DNA of 64,000 nt from positions 868,001 through 932,000 of the forward strand of contig CM072806.1 of NCBI GenBank assembly GCA_037013495.1, written 5' to 3'. The DNA is from Hippophae tibetana. Its lineage: Eukaryota > Streptophyta > Magnoliopsida > Rosales > Elaeagnaceae. A program made the position numbers and the translations under genes. The notes below the pieces were generated by a model that saw only the letters and a list, made by a program, of their open reading frames with translations, did not search any database and was not told the DNA's origin. How positions within the stretch are numbered: the stretch's first letter is position 1; each line of letters opens with the position of its first letter. Below are positions 14,131 to 25,975 of the stretch, piece after piece.

Positions 14131-17100
14131 ATGATGAGGAACTACTTGCCTTGTAAATTCTTGGTACATTTGTACCATTTACTCACTCATACTCATGATC
14201 AGTACCCTTTTTTCATTCAACTTTGTTATTTCCTTATTTTATCTTTAATGGGTTTATTGGCTATGAAAGTTACAAACCCAACAACTACTACTTCATATGT
14301 TGATCTTTTCTTCACTAGTGTTTCTTCAGCTACTGTTTCAAGTGCATCAGTAGTTGAAATGGAGGTTTTCACAAATGCCCAACTTATAATTATTACAATT
14401 TTGATGTTGTTAGGTGGAGAGATCTTCGTTTCAATGCTTGGGATTCAATTCAGAAGTAGTAGTTTGAAAAAAAACCCAAAACCCAAAAATAATTCAATTT
14501 ACCAAGTTGATGTAGAAAACAGAAACGACAATGTCTTGGATAATAAAGTAGTAGTTGATGATCATGATAGCAGTGATATATTAAAAAATGATTGTATTAA
14601 GTGTTTGGGTTATGTGGTTTTGGGTTATCTATTAGTGATTCTAATAAGTGGTTCATCCTTAGTTTCTATATATATAAGCCTTGTTCCTTCAGCTAGAAAG
14701 ATAATTGAAACTAAAGGCATTAAAATCCAAACATTTTCAATATTCACAACAGTTTCTACCTTCGCAAATTGTGGTTTTATTCCAACAAATGAAAATATGA
14801 TTGTTTTTAAAAAAAACTCGGGACTTTTACTACTACTTATTCCACAAATTTTACTTGGAAACACTCTGTTTCCATCAGCACTTAGATTTTTTGTTTGGGT
14901 TTTGGGAAAGTTAAGTAAGAAAATAGAGTTTAGTTACATATTGAAGAATTATAAGGAAATGGGTTATCAACATTTGTTCTCTGCTGTAGACTCTTGCTTA
15001 TTGGTTTCAACTGTGTTTGGTTTCATATTAATTCAGTTAATATTGTTTTGTTCAATGGAGTGGAAATCCGAAGCCATGGTTGGTTTGAGCTATTACCAGA
15101 GATTCGTCGCTTGTTTGTTTCAAATAGTAAATTCAAGACATGCAGGAGAATCTGTAGTTGATATCTCCACTCTTTCTACTGCAATTTTGGTGCTCTCCGT
15201 CGTTATGATGTAAGCCTTAACTATTATATTTAATTCCCATTAATTTATTTTTTCTTCTTTTAAATAATTGCACCCTGTTTATTATATATATATATATATA
15301 AATAGTTTTTTTATAAGATAATTTTAAAATTGTTACAAAAACAATATCAAAACAAATATGTACATTATTATCTATCAATTAATTAATTATTAATTTATTC
15401 CTTGTTATTTTGATCGCAATTCTTACAATAACCTCGTAAAATTTCTTTGGGTAAGAGAATTATTGATAAAAGTTAAATTTCTTTGTGAAATATTGTTATG
15501 CAATTACCAACCCTAATGCCGACAAGTGTTTTGAGCAATTTAATTGGGAAAAAACGGTGACTGTGATAGTCATAACTGCATTATAAATTTTTTTATTTCT
15601 TAATTTTGCTTCAATACACTTTAGAATTTGACACATAGGATGTATAAGGCATTAATACTTTGAAAAAAAAAATTTAAAATGATCAAAAAGATATTAATAT
15701 ATAAATTGTGATATTAAAATATTATAAATTGTGATATTAAAATATAATATTTTTAATAATATAAAATATAAAGAGTATCAATATATTAACATGTGTACTT
15801 TTATGGTACAAATACCTATAATATAGGTATTAAATATAACATGTAAATTGATTATAACAATCTATCATTCCAAATAGCATAATTTTATTGGCCAAAACAT
15901 TTTACATTTAAAGTATTAAACGTCATTTAATTAAATTTCGTATAATTTATGTTATTTTTATTGTTATAAATTTTAAGAGTATTATTTTATCTAATTTCTT
16001 AAATTTACACGATTATTGTTTAATTTACAGTGTGTATATATCAAAATAAATTGTTAAAAATAAAATTAAATAGTTTTATTATATTATTTCAATATAAAAT
16101 ATTTAAGATCTAAATTTTATATTTATCCTTTCAATGTTAGTATCCCTTAGTGCCCTTGCAATAGGTAATAACTATAAACAATACTCGTTGCTTGTCAAAC
16201 TCTATAAAAACCATAAATCTTCCAAACTCAAAATATTGCCTCTATCAATAAAAAAAATTAGTTTACTTTTTTTAAAAATTTGAATGAGTAACTCATTTGA
16301 ACTCGCAAATACATAAAAACAACTTTTAAGTTTATTTAACAACTTTTAAGTTATGTAACAATATAATAAAATTACTGAGAGAAACTAGGGAAGCACTTAT
16401 GCTACAATAGACTACGCTAGAATGTTGCACACTTTCATTATATACATTCCAACATTACTCTTTAGAATTTATTCTTTTGACCACACACTAAGGGTCAACA
16501 TTTTGATTAGGTTCTCACAAAATCACTAACTGATATACGAGTCTTTACTTTGATTTTTGTTCTCGAATTGTTCCTTGCTTAATTAACTAAGGAATATTCC
16601 TTACAAATTAACTAAAATATTATATGGCTTTTTTGAGAAGCCACATGATTGCTTTAATTGATTTGTGTGTATAGCACTGCGTGAGCTTCTTATATATGTA
16701 AAAACTATCGAAGTTTTGTGTCATTATATTTATAGTATTTTGAGTATGTTAAAATAGATTGCTTCTTATATATGTAAAAACTATCGAAGTTTTGTGTCAT
16801 TATAGTTATAGTATTTTGCGTATGTTAAAATAGATTGGTAACTTCTCGTTTGAAAAGTATCAATTTTAAATTAACAATAAAGTAAAAAAATTTATTTTTT
16901 ATTCATATAATTAAAATTATATAATTAATTAGATATAAGAAATAATAATCAAAACGACGCAATAACTTTTAAGAAAAAGTGTTACGGAGATTATTTTGTT
17001 TAGGTATTAGAAATTGTTTAACCTATTTGTTTAAAAAATATATTTTTAAGTCTATTTGTTTGTAAAAAAGATACCGAATAATAATAAAATTAATTTTTTA

Positions 17101-20100
17101 TCCAATTTTTTTTAGATATAATGCAATATTATATGTGATATATATATGTTTTTTATTTTTTGAGAGACATATATTTAATTAAGTATTTTTTAATAAAAAA
17201 AGATCACTCAAATTTTATAACAAATCTTTTGATCAAACATAAATTAAATTTTCATCCTATAATTTGTGATTTTGAATACTAGACAATGAAAGTTTTGTTT
17301 AAGATTTATTGAAAATTTTATTTAATTTTAAAAGAAAAAAAAATTTCTTAAAAAGTTTTAATAATTTTTTAATTAAATATTAATTTTTTTTATGTATATA
17401 TATATTAAAAAATATAAACATATATCTGATACATATGTTATTCCATTATATTTAATAAAAAATGTGACACTATTTTTACAAATAAAGAGATTTAAAAACA
17501 CTTTTTCCAAACTAAAGGATAAACAACACATTTAACCTAAATAAACTTACTATTTATGTATTTTACCCTAATTTTTGATTTGTTTTATCAATGTATTTAA
17601 TACACATTAGTTTTACTTTCAATTTTCATTATATTAAAAATAGGTATACCAAAATCTTTTTAAAAAAAACCTAGAGAAACATCATAATACATTAATATAA
17701 AAAAAAACAATTCTCAAAAATACAATTAATCTTTACTAAAAAAATGATAGAATACAAATAGAGATGTAAATCTCATTAAAATTGATAGAATATTCGGTGA
17801 TATAAAAGCAATATCCTTTATGAAATCTTAGTTAGTTGAGAAATAGAGTATGAATAGATGAATAAACCTCTAAAAATATAATGGATTCGGAACAACCTCA
17901 CATTACTTTTATACTCTCTTTTTCTTTGTCTGTTTCTTCACATTTGCAGCTTCTCACTGCATGCGCGAACGGAACTATAGTGGGAGAAAATGGGGCATGT
18001 CACCCTAATGTTACGTCCCGCTCAAATTGTCCTGCAAAATCCAAACAAATAGTGCTTGCCCAAATGATCTAGACTTTTCTACATGAGAAGGTTCTAGAGT
18101 GGCCTAGAGATGTCTAGAATAAGCTAGAGTTGGGTGGACTCAACTTGAAGACCCTAGAATGTTCTAGAGCATGCTGGAGGGTGCTAGAATGGGCTGAAAT
18201 ATTCTAGAACATACCGGATGGTTCATGAAGGATGTAGAAGCCGCTGGTATGGAACATCCTATAATTTGCATGAAAGAGCTAGACAAACATAGAAGACTCT
18301 AGAGTTGGCTAGAAGGTCCTAGAACCTTATGACATATTGTATATAAAACTAGAACACTCTTGTATATTCTAGAATTAGAAGGATCTAGAAATATGTGGCA
18401 TAGTCTTAAGCTTGGTGCCACACTATAAATAGACCTATTGGTATTCATTTGTATTCATCCTTGGGAATCCTTAGCATCTTGTAAGATAAACTCTCTCTAG
18501 AGCAATATAAAGCATTCTTTACAAACTCTCTTTCTAATCTCTTTGGAGTTTCATTCAGATTCAAAGGCAGGCTTAGTGCAACGGACGGTGCTAAGTGCCG
18601 CACGATCGCTACTTGAAATTTAAGGTCGTGACAGTTGGTATTAGAGCTTTCAGTTGAATCATTTCTCCCTTTGGCATAATGAAGAATGATGCTCCATCTA
18701 TACCAAGCGTCGATGTTCCACCTATGGAATGTGGTCGTGAGGAAGTTCGGAAACCATCAAAGGAATCTCGAGCCAAGTCGAAAGACATGATTTCTAGCTT
18801 AGAAGCACGAGTTTGGAGTGCGTAGGACATCTTAGAGGAGTTGTTCGACCGGGTGGACAACTTAGAGGAACGTTGCAATGACTTGGATGCCGAGGATGTG
18901 GAGATCCATGCAACGGTTAAGATGTCCCTCAACGAGCTAGATGATGGGTTAAGGCAAGAGATTGAAGGGTTGAAGGCCGAACTTACCAAGGTAAGAGATC
19001 TTGTCCAAAGAGAAGTTGCTAATGTCTTGCTTAGAGTTGAGAACATGGGTGGTGATCTAGCTCTATGTAAGCGGGCAATAGCCGCGGGAACTAGCACAAC
19101 CACAATCATTGAAGCTAAGATGGTGGATGTTCCCAAGCCTAAGACCTTCAATGGTGTTAGGAATGCTAGGGAAGTTGAGAACTTCCTATGGGGGCTGGAA
19201 TAATACTTTGAGACTACTGGCATAACAGACCATACCAGCAAGATCCAAACTGTAGTCATGTATTTGTCCAACACTACGATGTTGTGGTGGAGACAGAGGC
19301 ATGGTGATGTGCAAAGAATGATTTTCACAATTGATACCTTTGATGACTTCAAGAGGGAATTCAAAGGCCAATTTTTTCTCGTAAATGCTGAAGAAGAGGC
19401 AAGGGACCGATTGTGACGGTTAAAGCAAACAGGTAGCATAAGGGATTATGTGAAAGAGTTCACAACCTTGCTGCTTGAAGTCCCTCACACATTAGACAAG
19501 GATTCCTTATTCTTATTCATGGATAGTCTCCAATCGTGGGCTAACCTCGAGCTCAAGCGACGTGGTGTCCAAGACTTATCTTCGGCCATTGCGATTGTAG
19601 AAAGCTTTATCGATTACTCCAAAAACAAAGAAAGCTCAAAAGTCACAGATAAAAATTTTGGTGGAGGAAAGAGTGGTGGAGGCCAAGCCAAAAGTCAGGG
19701 CTCCAAAAATCATAAAGATGACTCTTTATTCAAACCAAGAGATAAGGAGAAGGAAAAGGAGGATCGTGGTGCCTCGAAGTCCCGTGTGACGCTTTATATG
19801 CGACGAACCGCATTGGGCACGAGAGTGTCCAAGAAGGAAAGCCTTGAGTGCCTTAGTTGCTTCCATTATTGACCAGGATGGAGGTGAGTCAGATGAAGGT
19901 ACAAAGATGGGTTCTTTACGCCTACTTGGTGCATTGTAGAGCACCTCAAAGGCTTGATGTATGTAGATGCAGCCATTAACGGGAAGGTCGCCAAAGCTTT
20001 GGTGGACATAGGTGCATCTCATAACTTTGTTTCAGCAGAAGAAGCAAAGAGACTCGGCCTTAAGGTAATCCATGGAGGGGGATATCTCAAAGCAGTTAAC

Positions 20101-23100
20101 TCGGCAGCACTATCATTACATGGAGTAACTTGTGGAGTTAAGGTCAGTCTTGGTGCTTGGATCGGCCAAGTGGACTTATCACTTGCGCCTATGGATGACT
20201 TCTCTTTTGTATTCAGCATGGAGTTCTTGGACCAGGTTAGAGCTTTCTTGGTGTCATGCTCAAACTCTATGTGCAACATGGATGGTTCGAAGGTGTGTGT
20301 GGTACCAACGGAGAGGACCACCAGACCTACTACCCAAACTCTCTCAGCACTTCAATTCAAGAAGGGATTGAAGAGGGACGAAGAGAGTTACTTGGCCATC
20401 TTAAAGGAGTACGACGATGAAAAGGCGTCACCAAAGCCAAACTTGTCGACATAAGTGCAAGTTGTATTAGATAAGTTCCAGGATGTGATGCCTGAGGCAT
20501 TTCCCAAATGGTTACCTCCAAGGAGGGAGGTGGACCATGAAATAGAGTTAGAACCCGGCACCAGGCCACCAACAATGAGCCCTTATCGAATGGCGAACTC
20601 AGAGTTGGAAGAATTGCGGAAGCAACTCGATGAATTGCTGGATGCTGGCTTCATAAGGCCTTCCAAAGCCCCATTTGGTGCCCCGGTTCTCTTTCAGAAG
20701 AAGAAGGATGGCTCGCTATGGATGTGCATTGACTATCAGGCTCTAAATAAGATCACAGTCAAGAACAAGTATCCTATCCCACTTATTGCTGATTTGTTTG
20801 ATCAATTGGGGAATGCTAGATACTTCACAAAATTGGACTTGCGATCGAGATACTACCAGGTACGCATAGCCAAAGGGGATGAGCCCAAGACCACATGTGT
20901 GACCAGGTACGGTTTCTATGAGTTCCTTGTCATGCCATTTGGTCTCACAAATGCACTAGCCACCTTCTGCACTCTGATGAACAAGATTTTCCACCCCTAC
21001 CTCGATCGGTTTGTGGTAGTATATCTTGATGACATCGTGATATATAGCTGGACTTTGGAAGAACATCTAAAGCATTTGAAGAAGGTGTTCGAGGTCCTGA
21101 AGGAAAATGAGCTATATGTCAAGAAGGAGAAATGTTCCTTTGCCCAAGGTGAGGTGATGTTCTTGGGGCACAGGATAAAGGATGTGAAATTGATGATGGA
21201 TGGAGCTAAGGTGAAAGCCATCCAAGAATGGGAACCTCCTACCAAGGTTCCCAAGTTAAGGTATTTCCTTGGACTGGTGAACTATTACCGAAGGTTTATC
21301 AAGTCCTACTCAGCGAGAGCAGCCCCACTGATTGACCTGCTCAAAAAGAACATGTCTTGGGAATGGACAAGTGAATGCCAAGCCTCATTCGAAGATTTGA
21401 AGAAGGTTATTAGTGAAGAACAGGTGCTTTGCCTACCAGACCCTTCCAAGATATACGAGCTGTATACCGATGCCTCCGGCTTTTCCATTGGTGGAGTGTT
21501 GATGCAGGAAGGGCGTCCGATAGCTTATGAGAGCTGCAAGCTTAATGACATCGAACGCTGCTATACTATGCAAGAAAAGGAAATGACAGCTATCATTCAT
21601 TGCCTAAGGGTGTGGCGACACTACTTTCTCACTTTGTTATCATGACGGACAATGTAGCAACAAGCTACTTCCAAACCCAAAAGAAGTTGAGTCCCAATCA
21701 AGCTCGGTGGCAAGACTTCTTGGCGGAGTTTGATTACAGGTTGGAGTACAAGACCGGTAAGGCAAATGTGGTGGCTGATGCGTTGAGTTGAAAGACGGAG
21801 TTAGCAACCTTAAGTAGGCCAAGTAGTTCTTTATTGGAAAGGATCAAAGAAGGGTTGTAGCATGATGCCCTTGCTCAAAACCTCATTGCCCTCATCAAGG
21901 AAGAAAAGACAAGGAGATTCTGGTTGAGTGATGGACTACTCTATGCCAAGTAGAATCACATCTTTTTGCCAAAGTGGGAGAGCTTAAGGAAAGAGCTTAT
22001 CAAGGAGTGCCATGATTCACTATGGGTTGGACACTCAGGAATGAGGTGCACCCTTGCTTTGATCAAGTCAATCTATTACTGGCCTTAACTACGGAACGAT
22101 GTTGAAGCCTATGTGAGGACTTGTCTTGTGTGACAACAGGACAAGATAGAGTATCATGCACCTAGAGGTTTGTTGGAGCCACTGCCTATTCTAGAGAGAC
22201 CGTGAGAGAGTGTCTTTATGGACTTCATCACTTGCATGCCAAAATCAGAGGGCTTTGGCAGCATCATAGTAGTCATTGATCGCTTCAGAAAATATGCAAC
22301 ATTTATACCTGTCTTAGCAGATTGCACGGCGGATGAGATGGCATTGTTATTCGTAAAGCATGTCGTGAAGCATTGGGGAATTCCATCCAATATCATGAGT
22401 GATCGAGACCCACGATTTACTAGCAAGTTTTGGATGGAATTGTTCAAGTTTTTGGGATCATACTTGAACTTCTCTACAAGATTTCATCCCCAAAGCGATG
22501 GACAAACATAATGTGCCAACGCATTGCTAGAGCTGTATCTTAGGCACTTTGTTAGTGTCAACCAACACGATTGGGCGAAGTTGTTGGATGTAGCCCAATT
22601 CTCTTACAACTTACAACGGAACGAGTCTACCACGAAGAGTCCCTTAGAGATCGTCATGGGGCAACAACCCATGACTTCTCATGCCTTGGCCATGAGTTAT
22701 GAAGGGAAGATTCCTACTGCCTTCAAATTTTCCAAGGTGTGGCACAAACAAGCTGAGTTGGCCCGAGCCTATTTGAACAAGGCAACTAAGAAGATGAAGA
22801 AATAGGCTGACAAGAAAATGAGGATGGTGGAATTTTAGGAAGGAGATTTGGTCCTTGTCAAACTATTGCCCCAACAGTTCAAGTCCTTGCGAAAGGTTCA
22901 TAAGGGGTTGGTGTGGAAGTATGAAGGACCATTTCCAGTCCTCAAGCAAGTCAGTAAGGTGTCCTACAAGCTACAACTTCCTTCGGAGCATAAAATATAT
23001 CATGTTTTTCATGTAAGCATGCTAAAACCTTATCATGGAGACAAGGAAGACATGAGTCTAGAAGAATCCAAGAGGGCACCTATCGTAGTGGTAACCTCCT

Positions 23101-25275
23101 TTGACAGGGAAGTTGACTCAATCTTGGTGGATCGCCTGATCCGGCATAGGGGTGTACCAAGTTATCGGGAATACTTGGTCAAATGGAAGAACGCTCCGGA
23201 TGTAAAGACAAGTTGGGAACCTGAGGATTCTTTGTGGCAATTCAAAGATGACATAAAGAGGTTAAAGTTTGAAGGCGCGACAAGGGCGTCGCGAACTTGA
23301 GTGGGGGAGGGTGTTACGTCCCGCTCAAATTGTCCCCCAAAATCCAAACAAATGGTGCTTGCCTAAAGGATCTAGACTTTTCTACATGAGAAGGTTCTAG
23401 AGTGGCCTAGAGATGTCTAGAATAAGCTAGAGTTGGGTGGACTCAACTCAAGCTTTGAAGACCCTAGAATGTTCTAGAGCACGCTAGAGGGTGCTAGAAT
23501 GGGTTGGAATATTCTAGAACATGTCGGATGGTTCATAAAAGATGTAGAAGCCGCTGGAAGCTTACGAAACATCCTAGAATTTGCATGAAGGAGCTAGATA
23601 AACCTAGAAGACTTTAGAGTTGGCTAGAAGGTCCTAGAACCTTATGATATATTGTATATAAAACTAGAACACTCTTGTATATTCTAGAACTAGAAGGATC
23701 TAGAAAGATAGATGTGGCATAGTCTTAAGCTTGGTGCCATATTATACATAGACATATTGGTCTTCATTTGTATTCATCCTTGGGAATCCTTAACATCTTG
23801 TAAGATAAACTCTCTCTAGAACAATACAAAACATTCTTTACAAACTCTCTTTCTAATATTTTTGGAGTTTCATTCGGATTCAAAGACATGCTTAGTGCAA
23901 CGAACGGTGCTAAGTGTCGTACGATCGCTACTTGAAATTTAAAATCATGACACTAAGCTTGAAAGAAAAAAATAAAACACTAATATTAATTATGTTGTTA
24001 ATAATGTAGTATATATGATTAAAAAAATATTATTTATGCATCTCATTATAAATTCCTTCCATACTAGTCCCATCTACACAAAAATACATGGTATTAATTA
24101 ATAAATTTCATCTATTAAATTAAAATAAATAATAAGATCGAATAAGAATAAAAAGCTACATTTTATTTGTTATTTTTTTTCTTTTCTACTTTTAAAAAAG
24201 CTTGTTAAGTAATTTAACTATGAAATTTATAACACATTATTCTAAAAATTTAAGTTGTCGATAGATGATTAAAATACTTTTGTTATACATTCTTATTATC
24301 AATATCAAAGTAATTGAATTTTCCTTTAGTTGCACCGGTATGTAACTATTTGTCGAACAACATATGATCATATCCAAAAAAATTCACAATATATATTAAA
24401 TAGTATAATTTTTTTGATCATTTTATTTTTTAAATTTGATAAATTAATTATATTTTAAAAAATTATATAATTTAATCATCTTATTATTACATTTTTAAAC
24501 ACTTTGATAATTTATTGTCAATTTTTATTTCTTAGATGGAAAATATTAAGACTATAAACCGAGTTGAACCTTATTAGCTGTGGCTAGTAAATATTTGAAA
24601 AAATAAATATCTCAAAATAATTTAATTAAGATCAATGACATTAACCTAAGATGATTAAATTGATAAATATGTTTAATTTATGAAATTAAAGTGATTAAAT
24701 ATATAATTTTTATATAAATATATTTGATGTTAAGTTTTTTTTTTAATTATATAGGTATCTCCCACCATATACTTCATTTCAACCCTACAATATTAGAGAT
24801 GATCATAACAAAGTGTCACTAAATGAAGATAAAGTACTAGAAGGAAAAAGAAGGAAGGTAGCACTAGAGAGCCTCATGTTCTCACAGCTCTCGTACTTAG
24901 TAATCTTTATAATTCTTATCTGTATAATAGAGAGAGAAAAACTGACGACGGATCCTCTAAACTTCAATGTACTGAACATCACAATAGAAGTGATTAGGTG
25001 AGTGCTTGGTACCACTACTTTTAATAATTGCAAATACTCATTCAAAAACTAAATCAATAATTAATTAATATTGTAGTGCATATGGGAATGTTGGGTGGTC
25101 TACTGGCTATAGTTGTAAAAGGCAACTGAAACCAGAGAGAGATTGTACAGATAAATGGTATGGGCTTTCTGGTAAGTTGAGTGGAAAAGGAAAGTTGATT
25201 ATCATTGTTGTCATGGTATTTGGAAGGTTGAAGAGTTTCAGCAACAAAGGTGGCAACTCTTGGAAGCTTTTCTAA
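14131..25275 (+). CDS. HKT1: HKT1-class sodium/potassium transporter, three exons, retroelement in intron 1
   Basis: Plasma-membrane Trk/HKT transporter; class I members move Na+ and remove it from xylem sap. Exons 14131-15209, 24755-24997 and 25077-25275 join in phase to 506 residues, the usual HKT1 length. The two introns occur where HKT genes normally have them (before YLPPYT and within ISAYGN). Pore A reads [16 protein letters not shown] with Ser at the filter position, which indicates class I. Pore B has [15 protein letters not shown], pore [12 protein letters not shown] and pore [15 protein letters not shown]. The family usually has Phe where pore D has Trp. Hydrophobic segments alternate with the pore loops as in the Trk fold, and the C-terminus KGGNSWKLF fits. 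The start is the first Met before a first membrane helix. Intron 1 (9.5 kb) contains a chromovirus in the same orientation; intron 2 is 79 bp. No coding damage is seen. Confidence 0.93.
15210..18008 (+). other. HKT intron 1, part upstream of the retroelement
   Basis: The donor GTAAGC follows ATGAT at 15208-15209. The segment is AT-rich with an (AT)n run at about 15283-15301 and a 76-bp tandem duplication at 16685. The last ~130 bp (17881-18008) are less AT-rich and contain TTTGCAG, an acceptor-like string. They may be a scrap of older inserted DNA, but no product is recognised. Confidence 0.7.
16685..16836. repeat. Two-copy tandem duplication, 76-bp unit, in HKT intron 1
   Basis: Copies at 16685-16760 and 16761-16836, each starting GCTTCTTATATATGTAAAAA and ending GTATGTTAAAATAGATT. 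They differ at about two positions, so the event is fairly recent. Confidence 0.9.
18009..18633 (+). repeat. 5' LTR of the chromovirus (625 bp)
   Basis: Begins TGTTACGTCCCGC and ends GGTCGTGACA, just before the primer-binding site. A TATAAATA box lies at 18424-18431. The upstream half is unusually rich in CTAGAA/TTCTAG strings, including TTCTAGAA at 18202-18209 and 18367-18374 and GAAtgTTCtaGA at 18157-18168, which look like heat-shock elements. Confidence 0.93.
18635..18650 (+). other. Primer-binding site of the chromovirus
   Basis: TTGGTATTAGAGCTTT follows the 5' LTR by one base and resembles the complement of the 3' end of initiator tRNA-Met (TGGTATCAGAGC type), common in plant Ty3/gypsy elements. 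Confidence 0.8.
18679..19870 (+). pseudogene. Chromovirus gag region (fossil)
   Basis: Capsid-type region. An N-terminal coiled-coil-like stretch ([16 protein letters not shown]) is followed by the Retrotrans_gag core with [20 protein letters not shown] and later [18 protein letters not shown] Gly/Ser/Lys-rich tail follows. It is broken and not expected to give a full Gag. Confidence 0.85.
19950..20330 (+). pseudogene. Chromovirus aspartic protease region (fossil)
   Basis: Retropepsin-like segment with the active-site type string [20 protein letters not shown], between gag and reverse transcriptase as expected for Ty3/gypsy. Part of a broken polyprotein. Confidence 0.8.
20455..21791 (+). pseudogene. 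Chromovirus reverse transcriptase and RNase H region (fossil)
   Basis: Reverse transcriptase motifs appear in order: [43 protein letters not shown], and [11 protein letters not shown] with the YLDD catalytic pair. An RNase H segment ([16 protein letters not shown]) follows. One long frame covers most of the reverse transcriptase; the RNase H end is interrupted. Confidence 0.92.
21960..23300 (+). pseudogene. Chromovirus integrase with C-terminal chromodomain (fossil)
   Basis: Integrase core motifs are visible: [32 protein letters not shown] and [13 protein letters not shown]-like stretch ([13 protein letters not shown]) follows, then a chromodomain-type segment near 23110-23270 ([19 protein letters not shown]). 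The chromodomain defines the chromovirus lineage and is thought to guide integration to particular chromatin. The region carries several breaks. Confidence 0.9.
23312..23952 (+). repeat. 3' LTR of the chromovirus (641 bp)
   Basis: Starts TGTTACGTCCCGC right after the polypurine tract and ends AATCATGACA. About 7% diverged from the 5' LTR with a few small indels. The CTAGAA-rich character is kept; the TATA region is altered. Confidence 0.93.
23953..24754 (+). other. HKT intron 1, part downstream of the retroelement
   Basis: Ordinary AT-rich intron sequence ending in a T-rich tract and an ATAG acceptor at 24751-24754. No further feature seen. Confidence 0.7.
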
Positions 25276-25655
25276 CCCTAGCTAGGCAGTACAACAAAGC
25301 CTTCGTGAATTTTTCTATTAGATGGATGGGCAATTATATATATATGTTTTTCTAATTAAGCATTTGAGTTTGCTATTTTTTGATATATATATATATATGC
25401 ATAAGGCATCTAATATATAAAATAATTATATGATCTTTAATAAAAGATGTTCCACTTCGATTATAGCTTGTTCAAAGATTTTATGTATAGAATTATTCTC
25501 TCTCTTTAAATCATAATTACATTTTAGGGTTTAATTTGACTTATTATTATTACAATAATGATATTTGATCTTAAAAATTTAACTACATTTTTTAAAAAAT
25601 TAAAGTATTAGGATTTTGATCATGGTCTAATAAAATCTGTTATCAAATATGTACA
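25276..25655. other. HKT 3' flank
   Basis: Probable 3' UTR and downstream DNA, with short TA runs near 25335 and 25386. No coding content. Confidence 0.5.
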
Positions 25656-25975
25656 CACTATTACAATATAGCGTATTTAAGTCGGGATTTAAAGTCGATT
25701 TTAAGAAAAAACTAACTTATAATTAATTATAAGTTGGTATGTTTATAAATCGACTTAAAATTTCAAACTAATTCAAGTAAAAAATGACTTCATATGAACT
25801 TAAAATTAAAAAATAATATAAAAAATAGTGTCTATTAACGTGTACAATCTACGCTAAATGTGGCCTAGTATCGATTCTACACGTCAACCGATGCTACATG
25901 TGACGTTGCATTGGTTGATGCGTATAATTGATACTATGTACTACGTGGAGCATCGGTTGACATATAGAATCGACG
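25656..25975. repeat. Hairpin-rich DNA, possible CACTA-type miniature element plus adjacent inverted repeat
   Basis: CACTATTACAATATAGCG begins at 25656 and AATAGTG ends at 25830, so a 175-bp unit has CACTA-like ends. Inside are TAAAGTCGATTTT (25690) facing AAATCGACTTAAAA (25747), around a perfect 20-bp palindrome at 25715-25734. Next to it a second inverted repeat has arms 25870-25904 and 25939-25973, with ATCGATTCTACACGTCAACC opposed to GGTTGACATATAGAATCGAC. I see no clear target duplication, so the class is tentative. Confidence 0.45.

Larger units (their letters stand above)
18009..23952 (+). mobile_element. Ty3/gypsy chromovirus, full structure with two LTRs, broken
   Basis: A 5.9-kb LTR retrotransposon in HKT intron 1, transcribed in the gene's direction. 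Parts in order: 5' LTR, tRNA-Met-type primer site, gag, protease, reverse transcriptase, RNase H, integrase, C-terminal chromodomain, polypurine tract (AGTGGGGGAGGG, 23300-23311) and 3' LTR. The chromodomain and gene order place it with the plant chromoviruses. CTAA occurs on both sides (18005-18008, 23953-23956), consistent with a short target duplication. By hand alignment the LTRs differ at about 42 of ~615 positions (near 7%), mostly C/T and G/A changes. With assumed rates of 0.7-1.3 x 10^-8 per site per year this gives roughly 2.5-5 million years. The coding part has on the order of ten breaks, so it is a fossil. Confidence 0.93.

Noticed and set aside
17881-18072. 63-codon frame running into the 5' LTR
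   Set aside because: It crosses the element boundary at 18009, so it cannot be an ancestral gene as it stands.
18609-19439. 276-codon minus-strand frame
   Set aside because: Antisense to the chromovirus gag region; low-complexity Ser/Leu-rich translation of the opposite strand.
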